A stretch of DNA of 64,000 bases, taken from positions 930,001-994,000 of the forward strand of contig CBDCCU010000009.1 in the NCBI GenBank assembly GCA_965214955.1, given 5' to 3'. Below are positions 44,960 to 54,662 of the stretch, one piece after another (position 1 is the stretch's first letter; each line of letters starts with the position of its first letter). The notes below the pieces were generated by a model that saw only the letters and a program-made list of their open reading frames with translations, was not told the origin of the DNA and did no database searches. The DNA is from Aliikangiella sp965214955. Its GTDB lineage: Bacteria; Pseudomonadota; Gammaproteobacteria; Enterobacterales; Kangiellaceae. A program made the position numbers and the translations under genes.

Positions 44960-46510
44960 TTGGGATATACAACTTCTCACAAGTTACAGCTAATTGATTC
45001 TATAGAGAATCAAATTCTATATGCCAATATAGTTTGCGTATTAATTGGAGAAGAAGGACAGGGTAAAAGCTATTTATTAGAAAAAATTAAGCGTAAAGTA
45101 AATGCCGATGTTTTTATTTCTGAAGTTACAGCGGAGCAAAATTTAACTCCAGAGCAAATTGAAAAAACAGTTTGTTTGCAATTAGGCTTAAGCTGGCAAC
45201 AGTCGGATAAAACACTTGCTGAAAAAATATCGCAAAATTCAGAGCGGAGAACGCTACTTACAGTTGATGATGCCCATCTTCTCAGCAAAGAGTCACTCAA
45301 CTATTTGCTGCAAAATATTCAAGAACAGCTTGAGTCGGGGCAAAACCATCTGTTTTTATTACTAACCGGTGAAGCCAGCCTTGCGAGTAAACTCAATAAC
45401 ACAAATACCTTAAACCTTAACCCAAATTTGTGCGCGCTTTTTGAGTTAAATAACTTTGCTGAAGAAGAAACTATAAACCTATTAGCCGACTTTCAAAATT
45501 CCAATACTGAAACAATAGGAACAATTTTTGATGAGCAAAAAATTTCTTATTTTTACCAGCTTAGCACAGGTAATCCTGGTAAATTAGAATATCAGGCTAG
45601 TCGGTGGATGAATGAAGCAGGGGAACCTAAAACTCATCAAAAGTCAGCTGAAAACAAGCATCAATATTTTTCTGCAATTGGTTATGGTGTTATTGCTGTG
45701 CTTTTAGTTTTGGCTCTTATCTATCAAGATAAAATTAATCAGCTAATTAATGATAAGCCAGACATTGAAACGGTAGTAAGCAACGAGCAGCAATTACCAG
45801 CATCAAATATTACAAATACAAGAAAAAAGTCATTAGCTGAGTCGCTTGAGCAACAAAAGAGCGCAGCACCGCAAAATGTAGAAAATAAAAACTCTCAGGT
45901 AAAAGAAGAAAAGCTTAATATAGAAGAAGCTATCAATCTAGAGCCTACTAGCAGTGATATTAATAATAAAATTAATAGTAGTGACAAGGCTGAAACACAA
46001 CCTTTATTAGGCACAGAAGATAATATAGAAAGCCAACCTAAAAGTACGCAAGATATTACTGATACCGAACCGAACAAACTTAATAAAACAAAAAATGATA
46101 ATGTAGCCGCGGAGAAAACTCATTTAGTTGAAAAGCAAATTGTTGATAAAAACCAGCAAAATATAAAAAACAGTAACTCTCAACATAAAAGCAAAAATGA
46201 ACAAAGCCAATTATTTACAGAAGATGAGCATTATTTATTGGCTTTAAATGATAAAACTTTCACGTTGCAGTGGGTAGGTGTTAGCGACTTAGCTTCGGCA
46301 CAAGCTTTTCGTAGAAACCACCCTCTAGCGTCTCAAATGAAAATTTTTAAAAGGCGAACCACTGCAAATCCTCTTTTTTTAGTGGTAAGTGGAAACTTTA
46401 ATGCCAAAATTGATGCTTCAAATGCAAGAGACATTTACAAACAAAGAAACTATCAAGGAAGTCCTTGGATTAAGAGCGTTGCAGCAGTAAAAAAAGAAAT
46501 TCAGCCTTAA
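44960..46510 (+). CDS. damX: DamX-like cell-division protein (AAA + SPOR)
   Basis: A 516-residue inner-membrane protein. N-terminal AAA-type ATPase region with GEEGQGKSYLLEK (Walker A, about residues 29-41) and LLTVDDAHLL (Walker B), one TM segment (about 233-255), a long polar linker rich in Asn, Lys, Glu and Gln (about 260-420), and a C-terminal SPOR domain from about FTLQWVGVSDLASAQAFRR, which binds denuded glycans at the septum. The start is a TTG at 44960 with only a weak upstream GGG. It follows aroB as in E. coli, but hemE, not dam, comes next. Confidence 0.88.
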   Translation: MGYTTSHKLQLIDSIENQILYANIVCVLIGEEGQGKSYLLEKIKRKVNADVFISEVTAEQNLTPEQIEKTVCLQLGLSWQQSDKTLAEKISQNSERRTLLTVDDAHLLSKESLNYLLQNIQEQLESGQNHLFLLLTGEASLASKLNNTNTLNLNPNLCALFELNNFAEEETINLLADFQNSNTETIGTIFDEQKISYFYQLSTGNPGKLEYQASRWMNEAGEPKTHQKSAENKHQYFSAIGYGVIAVLLVLALIYQDKINQLINDKPDIETVVSNEQQLPASNITNTRKKSLAESLEQQKSAAPQNVENKNSQVKEEKLNIEEAINLEPTSSDINNKINSSDKAETQPLLGTEDNIESQPKSTQDITDTEPNKLNKTKNDNVAAEKTHLVEKQIVDKNQQNIKNSNSQHKSKNEQSQLFTEDEHYLLALNDKTFTLQWVGVSDLASAQAFRRNHPLASQMKIFKRRTTANPLFLVVSGNFNAKIDASNARDIYKQRNYQGSPWIKSVAAVKKEIQP

Positions 46511-46618
46511 TTTTTTAAAGAGTTACTTATTCTAGATAGGAAATCCTGACCTTAGTCATTTTCAAGTAGCTTGAGCTCAGGTAGAATTGCCCGCAATTGA
46601 AATGATAATGAAGCAATT

Positions 46619-47677
46619 ATGTTAAAAAACGATAGATATATTAAAGCCGCTCTTTCTCAACCTGTTGATATGACGCCAGTATGGATGATGCGCCAAGCTG
46701 GTCGTTACCTGCCTGAGTATAGGGAATTAAGAGCGCAAGCGGGTGATTTTATGAGTCTTTGCACTAATCCTGAATTAGCCTGTGAAGTCACTATTCAACC
46801 ACTAAGACGCTATGAGTTAGATGCAGCCATTTTATTTTCAGATATTTTAACAATTCCTGATGCTATGGGGTTAGGGCTTTATTTTAAAACTGGAGAAGGT
46901 CCTGCGTTTGAAAAAGCCATTAAATCTGAAGCCGATGTAAAATCTTTATTCGTTCCTGATGTATTTGATAAATTAAAGTATGTTACCGATGCAGTTTCAA
47001 CCATTCGAAGAGAACTGAATGGAAGTGTACCTTTGATTGGTTTTTCGGGCAGCCCTTGGACCCTTGCAACCTATATGGTTGAAGGTGGTACAACAAAGAA
47101 CTTTGGCGAAGTAAAAGGCATGATGTTTGAAAGACCAGATTTAATGCATAAGTTATTAGATGTGTTAGCTGATTCAGTTACAGCTTATCTTAATGCGCAA
47201 ATTGAATCGGGTGCACAAGCAGTAATGTTATTTGATACTTGGGGTGGGGTATTATCAACTCAAAACTATCAAGAATTTTCTCTTAACTATATGACAAAAA
47301 TTATTTCAGGGCTTCAAAGAAATTATGACGGTAAGCAAATTCCAGTAACACTCTTTTCAAAAGGTGGTGCTGGTTGGTTAGAATTGATGGCCGAGTCAGG
47401 TGCAGACTGCTTAGGGTTAGATTGGACAATTGATATTGACCAAGCCCGTGAGCGAGTAGGCAATAAAGTAGCCTTACAAGGTAATATGGATCCTTGTGTT
47501 CTTTATTCAAATCCAGAGCGAATTAAACAAGAAGTTGGTAGCATATTGGATAAGTATGGTCATGGCAGCGGGCATGTATTTAACTTAGGTCATGGTATCC
47601 ACCCAACCATTGATCCTAAAAATGTTAAAGCCTATGTTGACGCGGTGCATAATTTAAGTGCGCAATATCATCAGTAG
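46619..47677 (+). CDS. hemE: Uroporphyrinogen decarboxylase
   Basis: Converts uroporphyrinogen III to coproporphyrinogen III in haem synthesis. The 352-residue protein has the signature PVWMMRQAGRYLPEYR (about residues 20-35), GFSGSPWTLATYMVEGG and FNLGHGIHP near the end. It stands alone: about 109 bases after damX, and followed by a strong terminator. Confidence 0.96.
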   Translation: MLKNDRYIKAALSQPVDMTPVWMMRQAGRYLPEYRELRAQAGDFMSLCTNPELACEVTIQPLRRYELDAAILFSDILTIPDAMGLGLYFKTGEGPAFEKAIKSEADVKSLFVPDVFDKLKYVTDAVSTIRRELNGSVPLIGFSGSPWTLATYMVEGGTTKNFGEVKGMMFERPDLMHKLLDVLADSVTAYLNAQIESGAQAVMLFDTWGGVLSTQNYQEFSLNYMTKIISGLQRNYDGKQIPVTLFSKGGAGWLELMAESGADCLGLDWTIDIDQARERVGNKVALQGNMDPCVLYSNPERIKQEVGSILDKYGHGSGHVFNLGHGIHPTIDPKNVKAYVDAVHNLSAQYHQ

Positions 47678-47718
47678 TTAGAAATCAGTAGAAGAAATAA
47701 TCTTTTCACTCAGATAAT

Positions 47719-47746
47719 AAAAAAGCCAGCAATTGCTGGCTTTTTT
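47719..47746. terminator. Bidirectional terminator between hemE and the Ig-like lipoprotein
   Basis: AAAAAGCCAGC pairs with GCTGGCTTTTT across AATT, with T6 after it and A residues before it. It separates the two convergent genes. Confidence 0.92.
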
Positions 47747-47764
47747 ATTGCGCTAGTATTGCTA

Positions 47765-50053
47765 CTAGTCAGTAATGGTTAATTGAGCCGTAGTAACTGT
47801 TCCGTTAGGTGTGGTTACAGTTACAACCAAAGGCCCTGAGCTTGAGGTCGTATCAGCATTTATAGATACTGTACAAGAGTTAATATTGAAAGCACTTGAA
47901 TTACCTACGGTACAAGAGCTTGGACCAACAATGGTTCCGTTACCAGCGTCAAAGCTAATTTCTGTGCCAGAAGGCATTCTGCCATTATGTAAATCGGCAA
48001 TATATGCTACAAATGAAGCGGGTAATTCGGTTTCTTGGAAGTAATTAGCAGAGTCAGTTATATCTAAGCCTGTTTCGATTAATCCAATATTGGCTCCACT
48101 TCCAGCTTGAAGAATAACAACTTCATCCCAAATAGTTAATAAATCTTTAGTACAAACATCACTTTCTTCGGGGCAGAGAACACCGTTATACTTACCATTA
48201 GCTTGGTCAAAGGTTCCATTAGAATTAAAGTCAACAGACTCTTCATTGTCTCCCCCAGGCTGGAAGCAAGTTAACCCGCTATCGTTTCCATAGCAGCTAG
48301 CGTTAGTGCTGTCTGCAGCACCTGGTCCAGTTGAGCCATCATCAAGCTTATTGCCATAAACTCCGTCTTCATTATGGTCGATAAAAGCTTCAGTTAAATC
48401 GGTATAAGCTTCTCCTGCATCGAATTGACCATTTGCGTTAGAGTCAGTAAAGCTTTCTTCGCCAAGCACCGTTGCTCTTATTGTAACGCGGTTGCCATAC
48501 ACTTGTCCTAAGCCACCAAAGAAGGCTGCAACCGTAGCTGTTGCATCACTGTTATTCGTATAATGGCAAGGTAAACTCGCTGCATTTAAGTTAGTATCTG
48601 AGCCGTCAGAAGTGGTGCATTCGCCAACGGAAACATCACCGACTTGACGTGTTATTGCGTCTGGATCTCTAAATTCAGGTAAAGGAACTCGTGGAGACTG
48701 ACTTGACCATGTAACACTGCAAGAACCGTCCACAGTATTACATGATGGTTCTATAGAGCCAAACTCTGTGGTAAAGAATATTGAAGTGCCGTCAGGAACT
48801 GGGTTGTTAAAGTGATCAGCAAGTCTAGCGGTGATCTCCGATTCAACACCATCTAAAGCCCAAGCTTCTGGTGCTAAATCAGAAGCTGATAAACTTAAAC
48901 TGTTAAAATCAGCAACTCCCGTTGATATTACAAGCTCATCTGAAACCGTAGAAATATCCGAGTCATCATCTAATGTAGCAACAATACGAACCGGAGTAGG
49001 GATTGTTCCAGATTGAACTATTACATCAACCAGACCATCAGAATCTGTTTGAGCTGGACCTTCAGCTTCGGTATTGGGGCTAATTGATAAGCCGCCAACA
49101 GAAGTGGTTAATGAGAAGTTTACGCTTTCATTTGGTACGGGGTTACCTATAGAGTCAATAACTCTAAATGATACTCTTGAAGTCTCAGAACGACCCGAAC
49201 CACCTGTTCCCTGTAGTGCGATATTGGTTGGCGTGGCACTAATAAATTCAATGCTACCCGCATCAGCGCCTTGAACTTCAATTGTTCCCGATTGAGTAAG
49301 TAGTGTTTGACCAATTGATGCGCTAATACTAATAGTGTCTGTTCTACCGCAACCTTCATCTTTATAGGTTGAGCGAGCTACACCAGAAATAGTATCAACA
49401 TCCAGATCTAAAGTTGCAGTACCTTCTTGAACACACTCAGAGGTAAATTGAACCGTGGCGGTTTCAGAAAGGTTGGTAGTTGTGCCATTGCTTGTTTCTT
49501 GAATGGTCACCTCAACGGTTGCCGTACCGTTTGCACCAATGCTTTCAGGTGTTATTACTGGTTCGGTCATTGAAACATCGGTTGCTGAAATGCTGACAGA
49601 AAAATCAATGGAGTCAGTAATACCACCCTCAACATCAGCGGTTACCGTGCCAGCACCTTCAGTTGAGCCTGATAATAAAAGGATAGATGCTACACCATTA
49701 TCATCTGTTAAAGTTGTTCCGCTTGATGGACTTAATTCGCCGACACTTCCATTTAGTGAGAATGTAACAAGAACCCCTGGTGACACTACACCATCATTTA
49801 ACAAAGTTGCTTGTAGTGTGCCCGGTGAGGCGCCACTTACATTACTTGTTGGATCGCCATTTTCATCGACAAGCGCTAGAGTTAGTGTGACTGTTGGAGG
49901 TGTGGTTGTTGTACCACCGCCACCGCCTGTATCAACGCTGGTTCCATCAAAACCACCACCGCCACATGCAGTGATAAACGACAAGATCATAAATGTCGAA
50001 AGTAAATAAAGTTTTTTAAACGGGGTGGATGCCTTACTTAACCAATCCATCAC
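47765..50053 (-). CDS. Ig-like-domain surface lipoprotein
   Basis: A 762-residue lipoprotein with signal peptide ending in a lipobox SFITACGGGG (Cys near residue 30), then a Gly/Thr-rich linker. Repeated bacterial Ig-like (Big_1/invasin-like) units follow, for example GVLVTFSLNGSVGELSPSSG and NGVASILLLSG. Later there are Asp/Asn-rich, EF-hand-like stretches DSNANGQFDAGEAYTD and DHNEDGVYGNKLDDG that may bind calcium, and many Cys pairs. AGGAG precedes the ATG at 50053. Adhesion or surface structure is a guess; the substrate is unknown. It lies divergent from the YheT hydrolase gene. Confidence 0.82.
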   Translation of the reverse strand: MMDWLSKASTPFKKLYLLSTFMILSFITACGGGGFDGTSVDTGGGGGTTTTPPTVTLTLALVDENGDPTSNVSGASPGTLQATLLNDGVVSPGVLVTFSLNGSVGELSPSSGTTLTDDNGVASILLLSGSTEGAGTVTADVEGGITDSIDFSVSISATDVSMTEPVITPESIGANGTATVEVTIQETSNGTTTNLSETATVQFTSECVQEGTATLDLDVDTISGVARSTYKDEGCGRTDTISISASIGQTLLTQSGTIEVQGADAGSIEFISATPTNIALQGTGGSGRSETSRVSFRVIDSIGNPVPNESVNFSLTTSVGGLSISPNTEAEGPAQTDSDGLVDVIVQSGTIPTPVRIVATLDDDSDISTVSDELVISTGVADFNSLSLSASDLAPEAWALDGVESEITARLADHFNNPVPDGTSIFFTTEFGSIEPSCNTVDGSCSVTWSSQSPRVPLPEFRDPDAITRQVGDVSVGECTTSDGSDTNLNAASLPCHYTNNSDATATVAAFFGGLGQVYGNRVTIRATVLGEESFTDSNANGQFDAGEAYTDLTEAFIDHNEDGVYGNKLDDGSTGPGAADSTNASCYGNDSGLTCFQPGGDNEESVDFNSNGTFDQANGKYNGVLCPEESDVCTKDLLTIWDEVVILQAGSGANIGLIETGLDITDSANYFQETELPASFVAYIADLHNGRMPSGTEISFDAGNGTIVGPSSCTVGNSSAFNINSCTVSINADTTSSSGPLVVTVTTPNGTVTTAQLTITD

Positions 50054-50434
50054 AATATTCTCCTATTGCTAGCTTCAAAGAGAAGCTTAACGGTTATTTT
50101 TGTGTCATTGAGTAAAATTTTTTTATAAGTGACTAAGAGACTACCTAATCAGCACCAATTTTACAATGAAATTTTAGGAAAAACTCACTAAAAACAAAGA
50201 GTTCTTAAACGAACTTAGTTTAGTTTCTAGATTTTTCCAAGTAACTGGTTCTCATTCTGCTTTTAAAGATTATAACTAGTCTCAATTATCACTATTATTT
50301 TTGCAAAGCAATGTGACTAGTTTAAGTAAAAAATGGCTAAATAAGATACAAATAGTCGATAAATAACTTGCTCATGCGACAAAAGGCTGATTTAGTAGTG
50401 TTGAACAAAGTATCCACAGAAGTAGACTGTATTT
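50054..50434. promoter_or_regulatory. Divergent intergenic region, Ig lipoprotein and YheT genes
   Basis: An AT-rich 381-base gap with no gene. It has a clear lipoprotein ribosome binding site (AGGAG near 50064) on the reverse strand. TTGAAC (50401-50406), 16 bases, TAGACT (50423-50428) could be a weak promoter for the YheT gene, which would leave almost no leader. Nothing else is recognised. Confidence 0.35.
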
Positions 50435-51418
50435 TTGATAGTAAAATCTTATTTTAAACCCCTTTTTTGGCTTAAAAATAGGCACCTTCAAACTATTTGG
50501 GGAGCGCTATTTAAACGAAAGCCCAAGATAGACTCGCCTGTTTCAATGAAGATTGAGCTAGACGACGGCGATTTTATCCATTTAGAGCACTATGAGAAAA
50601 ATGCACCGCATACCATAATGCTACTACATGGTTTAGAGGGCTCGGGTGAGTCACATTATATTTTAGGGTTAACAAAGCAATTATTGATTGCTAATTTCAA
50701 TGTCATGGTTATGCATTTTAGAAATTGTGGCAAAGAACGTAACCGCTTACTTAAAAGCTATCATAGTGGTGTGAGTGATGACTTAGCCGAAGTGATTGAT
50801 AAGCTAGAGCAAGAAAACTGTTATATTGACTTTTTAGTCGGTTTTTCACTAGGTGGTAACGTTCTACTCAAATGGTTAGGCGAGGGAAGTGTACATAAAT
50901 CTATAAAGGGTGCTGTGGCAGTATCTGTTCCTTTACTATTGAATGAATGTGCAGATTCGATAAATAGTGGATTTTCTAAGCTATATCAATATCACTTGTT
51001 AAGATCGTTAAAACTAAAAACATTACAGAAATATCCAGAAATTAAGTCAGAAGTTCAGATTAATCCTAGCAGCATGATGAAAATTAATTGTTTTTATGAG
51101 TTTGATAACTTAATTACCGCTCCTTTAGGTGGTTTTTCAAGTGCTAATGAATATTATCGCCAATGTTCTTCGAGGCAGTTTTTAATGAATATAAAAGTTC
51201 CTACTTTAATTATTCACGCTTTGGATGATCCCTTTATGAATGATAAAGTAATACCAAATGAATGCGAATTATCAGAAAGTGTAACCCTTGAAATAAGCGA
51301 ACACGGTGGGCACGTGGGGTTTATTACAAATAATGGCATTGGAATGCCAAAATATTATTTAGATGGTCGAATATGTGAATATTTTAATCATTTAAAAAGT
51401 GATGGCTGTAATTCTTAA
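50435..51418 (+). CDS. yheT: YheT-family alpha/beta hydrolase
   Basis: A 327-residue alpha/beta-hydrolase with the YheT features: NRHLQTIWGALFKR near the start, LLHGLEGSGESHYILG, the nucleophile elbow GFSLGGNVLLKWLGE, PTLIIHALDDPFMND carrying the acidic residue, and the His in EHGGHVGFI. The E. coli homologue is a predicted esterase of unknown substrate. The start is a TTG (50435) just before VKSYFKPLFW; no ATG fits better. Confidence 0.88.
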   Translation: MIVKSYFKPLFWLKNRHLQTIWGALFKRKPKIDSPVSMKIELDDGDFIHLEHYEKNAPHTIMLLHGLEGSGESHYILGLTKQLLIANFNVMVMHFRNCGKERNRLLKSYHSGVSDDLAEVIDKLEQENCYIDFLVGFSLGGNVLLKWLGEGSVHKSIKGAVAVSVPLLLNECADSINSGFSKLYQYHLLRSLKLKTLQKYPEIKSEVQINPSSMMKINCFYEFDNLITAPLGGFSSANEYYRQCSSRQFLMNIKVPTLIIHALDDPFMNDKVIPNECELSESVTLEISEHGGHVGFITNNGIGMPKYYLDGRICEYFNHLKSDGCNS

Positions 51419-51485
51419 TAACAGTAATTTTTCAATAGTAGTAATCTTTAATAGCAGTAATCCTTAAATAGAGATCATCATTTAT

Positions 51486-52004
51486 ATGAAAAGAAGAAAG
51501 TTTATTCATTCGGCATTAGCATTTTCTGCCTTTTCAATTGCAGGTGTTAGTGGTTTTCAAGCTTTCCAGCAATCTCAACTAGATTACCAAAACCAAATTT
51601 CCACCCAGTTTCTAAGCCAAGATGACCAGCTTGTTTTATCGGTTTTAATACCTGTTTTTTGCAATGGTATGCCAAATTCAATTGATATTAATAAAACAAT
51701 CATCAACATTGATGAGGCAATTAGTCGTTTGCCATATAACACTCAAGATGAACTTAATGAATTGTTTTTATTATTAGGCTCCGCTATAGGTAGAACAGTG
51801 CTTGCTGGTGTTTGGCTTAATTGGCAAAAAGCAGGTAAAACAGAAGTTAATGAATTTTTAGTAAGTTGGCGCTCACACAGCTTATCACTCTTGCAGCAAG
51901 CTTACGTTGGACTTCACCAACTAATTATAGGTAGTGTATATGCCGAGCGAGAGCATTGGTCTTCAATTGGGTATCCGGGTAACCCGCAATTAGGGTTGAG
52001 CTGA
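51486..52004 (+). CDS. Small partner of GMC oxidoreductase, Tat-like signal
   Basis: A 172-residue protein with N-terminal KRRKFIHSALAFSAFSIAGV, which resembles a twin-arginine signal (RR-x-F-I). The rest is helical and resembles the small subunit 3 of gluconate 2-dehydrogenase-type enzymes (a stretch around DQLVLSVLIPVFCNGMP and the end GYPGNPQLGLS). It starts just ahead of a GMC FAD-oxidoreductase gene and ends six bases before it, so they probably form a periplasmic two-subunit dehydrogenase. The substrate is unknown. Confidence 0.7.
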   Translation: MKRRKFIHSALAFSAFSIAGVSGFQAFQQSQLDYQNQISTQFLSQDDQLVLSVLIPVFCNGMPNSIDINKTIINIDEAISRLPYNTQDELNELFLLLGSAIGRTVLAGVWLNWQKAGKTEVNEFLVSWRSHSLSLLQQAYVGLHQLIIGSVYAEREHWSSIGYPGNPQLGLS

Positions 52005-52009
52005 TTAAA

Positions 52010-53602
52010 ATGACAATAAGTTACCCTAATGTTATCGACTGCTCTAACCCTAAGCAGTTAGAAAGCTTACCTAAGCACATAGAGTGTGATGTGCTTATTG
52101 CTGGAAGCGGCGCCGGTGGCGGAGTTGCGGCTGAAATTTTTACTCAGTTTGGTCTAAAAGTTGTTATTGTTGAAGAAGGTCCGCTTAAAACTTCGGCAGA
52201 TTTTAACCTACGCGAAAAAGATGCTTATGCAGAGCTTTATCAAGAAGTTGCGGGTCGGCAAACTAAAGACAAAGGCATACAAATTTTGCAAGGCAGAGCT
52301 GTTGGTGGCTCAACAACCGTAAACTGGACATCAAGTTTTAGAACACCTGAACAAACTAGAGCTTTTTGGCAGTCGCAATATGGTGTTAAAAATGTATCAA
52401 ATGAGCAAATGGCGCCTTGGTTTAATTGGGCAGAAAAACGTTTAAACATAGAGCCTTGGGCGGTGCCTCCTAATCAAAATAATCAATTGCTTGCCAATGG
52501 TCTTAAAGCGTTAGGTTGGAGTTATCAGGTTATACCGCGCAATGTGAAAGGCTGTGCCAATTTGGGATATTGCGGTATGGGGTGCCCAATAAACGCTAAG
52601 CAATCTATGTTGGTTACTTGTATTCCTAATGCGTTATCTCAAGGTGCGCAATTAATATCCCGCGCTAGAGTAGAGTCGTTAATAATTAAAAATGGTACTG
52701 CTCAAGGGGTTAGCTTATCGAGCATGAACAAGTTGGGGCAGTTAGAACATCTTAATCATATAAAGGTAATGGCTAAGCATACCGTATTATCCGCAGGTGC
52801 TATTGGAACACCTGCAATATTACTGAGGAGCGGTTTAGAAAAGCAAATTCCCGCTATAGGTAAGCGAACATTTTTGCATCCCGTTACTGCGACGGTTGCG
52901 CAAATGCCGCAAGCGGTTAATGGCTATGAAGGGGCACCACAAAGTATTTATAGTGATCAATTCTTATGGAGAGATGGTGTATCTGGTGAACTTGGATATA
53001 AACTTGAAGTGCCGCCATTACATCCACTTATTACTTCAACTATTTTAAGAACTCATGGTAATGAGCATTTTGAATTAATGCGAAATTTTGCCCAAACTCA
53101 AGCTAATTTAGCGCTGCTAAGAGATGGTTTTCACGAAGATAGTGCTGGTGGGCAAGTTGGCTTAGATAAATACAACTATCCTTATTTGGATTATTCAATT
53201 TCTAATACCTTATGGCGAGGTTTAAAGCACGCTATGCTAACCATGGCAGAAGTGCAGTTTGCCGCTGGAGCAAAAAATGTTTTGCCAATTCATATGGACG
53301 CATCTTTAAGCGGTAATTGGTCTCAAACCAAACAAATGATAAAAAACTTACCCGCTAAAATAATTCGTTGGCAGATAGTAAGTGCTCACGTTATGGGAGG
53401 GTGCTTTATGAGCGAACATAATAACGATGGGGTTTGCAATAGTGATGGTTTAGTAAAATCATTAGATGGCTTATCAGTCATGGATGGTTCACTTTTTCCT
53501 ACCAGTTTAGGTGTTAACCCACAATTGAGTATTTATGCAATGGTCGCTAAACTTGCAACAACACAAGCAAAAAAACTAACAAAAGAGGCTACTTATGGCT
53601 AA
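52010..53602 (+). CDS. GMC-family FAD-dependent oxidoreductase
   Basis: A 530-residue flavoprotein with the N-terminal dinucleotide fold CDVLIAGSGAGGGVAAEIF (about residues 27-45), the GMC signature GRAVGGSTTVNW, a substrate/FAD region HTVLSAGAIGTPAILLRSG and the C-terminal catalytic region QIVSAHVMGGCFMS and DGSLFPTSLGVNPQLSIYA (the active-site His is in SAHVMGG). No Tat signal of its own is seen; it may be carried by the small partner encoded just upstream. Its stop overlaps the coaD start by eight bases. Confidence 0.88.
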   Translation: MTISYPNVIDCSNPKQLESLPKHIECDVLIAGSGAGGGVAAEIFTQFGLKVVIVEEGPLKTSADFNLREKDAYAELYQEVAGRQTKDKGIQILQGRAVGGSTTVNWTSSFRTPEQTRAFWQSQYGVKNVSNEQMAPWFNWAEKRLNIEPWAVPPNQNNQLLANGLKALGWSYQVIPRNVKGCANLGYCGMGCPINAKQSMLVTCIPNALSQGAQLISRARVESLIIKNGTAQGVSLSSMNKLGQLEHLNHIKVMAKHTVLSAGAIGTPAILLRSGLEKQIPAIGKRTFLHPVTATVAQMPQAVNGYEGAPQSIYSDQFLWRDGVSGELGYKLEVPPLHPLITSTILRTHGNEHFELMRNFAQTQANLALLRDGFHEDSAGGQVGLDKYNYPYLDYSISNTLWRGLKHAMLTMAEVQFAAGAKNVLPIHMDASLSGNWSQTKQMIKNLPAKIIRWQIVSAHVMGGCFMSEHNNDGVCNSDGLVKSLDGLSVMDGSLFPTSLGVNPQLSIYAMVAKLATTQAKKLTKEATYG

Positions 53603-54080
53603 AACGGCACTCTACCCAGGTACCTTCGATCCCATTACTAATGGTCACCTAGACTTAATTAAACGTGCATCAAAGCTGTTTGATAAAGTGATTGTTGCTG
53701 TTGCCGCAAGTGCAGGCAAAAAACCAATGTTTAGTATTGAAGAAAGGGTTGTTTTAGCTGAGCAAGCGGTAGAAGAATATACCAATGTTGAGGTCTGCGG
53801 CTTTTCTGGTTTATTAGTAGAGCTTGCCAAACAAAAAAATGCACAAGTATTGCTGCGTGGTTTGCGAGCTGTTTCTGATTTTGAATACGAATTTCAGTTA
53901 GCCAATATGAATAGGCGCTTAGCACCTGAGGTAGAAAGTTTATTTTTAACTCCCGATGAAAAATATGCCTTTATTTCTTCTACCTTAGTACGAGAAATAT
54001 CCACTTTAGGTGGTGATGTGAGCGAGTTTGTACCGCCTGTCATTCAAAGTGCATTAAAAAAGCGACATAATGCCAGTTAA
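53595..54080 (+). CDS. coaD: Phosphopantetheine adenylyltransferase
   Basis: Transfers AMP from ATP to 4'-phosphopantetheine in coenzyme A synthesis. The 161-residue protein has the nucleotidyltransferase motif YPGTFDPITNGHLDLI (about residues 7-22), RGLRAVSDFEYEFQ and the C-terminal ISSTLVREI motif. Length and motifs are normal. It overlaps the GMC gene end and is followed by a small ferredoxin gene. Confidence 0.96.
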   Translation: MAKTALYPGTFDPITNGHLDLIKRASKLFDKVIVAVAASAGKKPMFSIEERVVLAEQAVEEYTNVEVCGFSGLLVELAKQKNAQVLLRGLRAVSDFEYEFQLANMNRRLAPEVESLFLTPDEKYAFISSTLVREISTLGGDVSEFVPPVIQSALKKRHNAS

Positions 54081-54163
54081 TGGCTTAATATTTATTGGTC
54101 GCATTAATTGAGCTAGTGTACAATACCGCTCCTTGAATTCGAGCAAGCCATAGAGAATTGACT

Positions 54164-54424
54164 ATGTCACTTATTATTACCGATGAATGTATCAATTGTG
54201 ATGTATGTGAGCCTGAGTGTCCTAATGAGGCAATTTACCAAGGCGAAGAGATTTACGAGATTGATAAAGACAAATGCACCGAGTGTGTTGGTCATTATGA
54301 TGAACCTCAGTGCCAGCAAGTATGTCCAGTTGATTGCATTCCTTTCGATGACAACAACAAAGAAACCCATGAACAACTAATTCTTAAATACGAAAAGCTC
54401 ACGGGCAACACTTTTGAAGGATAA
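54164..54424 (+). CDS. 2[4Fe-4S] ferredoxin, YfhL-type
   Basis: An 86-residue ferredoxin with two cluster motifs: CINCDVCEPECPNEAI (residues about 9-24) and CTECVGHYDEPQCQQVCPVDC with the long loop between the second and third ligands typical of YfhL/FdxA-like proteins. The start is the ATG at 54164 (MSLIITDECIN). It lies next to coaD in several gammaproteobacteria. Confidence 0.92.
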   Translation: MSLIITDECINCDVCEPECPNEAIYQGEEIYEIDKDKCTECVGHYDEPQCQQVCPVDCIPFDDNNKETHEQLILKYEKLTGNTFEG

Positions 54425-54453
54425 GAAGGATAAGAAGGATAAGTAGTTACTTA

Positions 54454-54573
54454 ATGAGTATTACTTATAACGGGCTAGACTTGCAGGGTCGCTCTGGTTT
54501 ATATTTAGCGGTAGATATTCATTTAACGACATTGATATTGGAAAATATTAGTATTGAAAAGTATTGGTATTAA
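54454..54573 (+). CDS. Possible small ORF after ferredoxin
   Basis: An ATG-started 39-codon frame (MSITYNGLDLQGRSGLYLAV...) ends in TAA at 54571. It lies in an AT-rich gap, has a poor ribosome binding site (AAGGAT about 15 bases upstream), and no known family is recognised. It may be a chance frame. Confidence 0.2.
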   Translation: MSITYNGLDLQGRSGLYLAVDIHLTTLILENISIEKYWY

Positions 54574-54662
54574 AAAATAAAATCATAATCTATCAATATC
54601 ATTAGCAATAAATAACAAGTTAGCAAGCTCTTGCTTAAAGCTGCAATAATATAGGATCAATA

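Noticed and set aside
49503..50009. Long open frame antisense to the Ig-like lipoprotein
   Set aside because: It mirrors the Thr/Ser/Val/Gly-rich codons of the real gene on the other strand and lacks a start signal.
54420..54445. Tandem 10-base repeat AAGAAGGATA after the ferredoxin gene
   Set aside because: Only about two and a half units; too short to claim as more than simple sequence.
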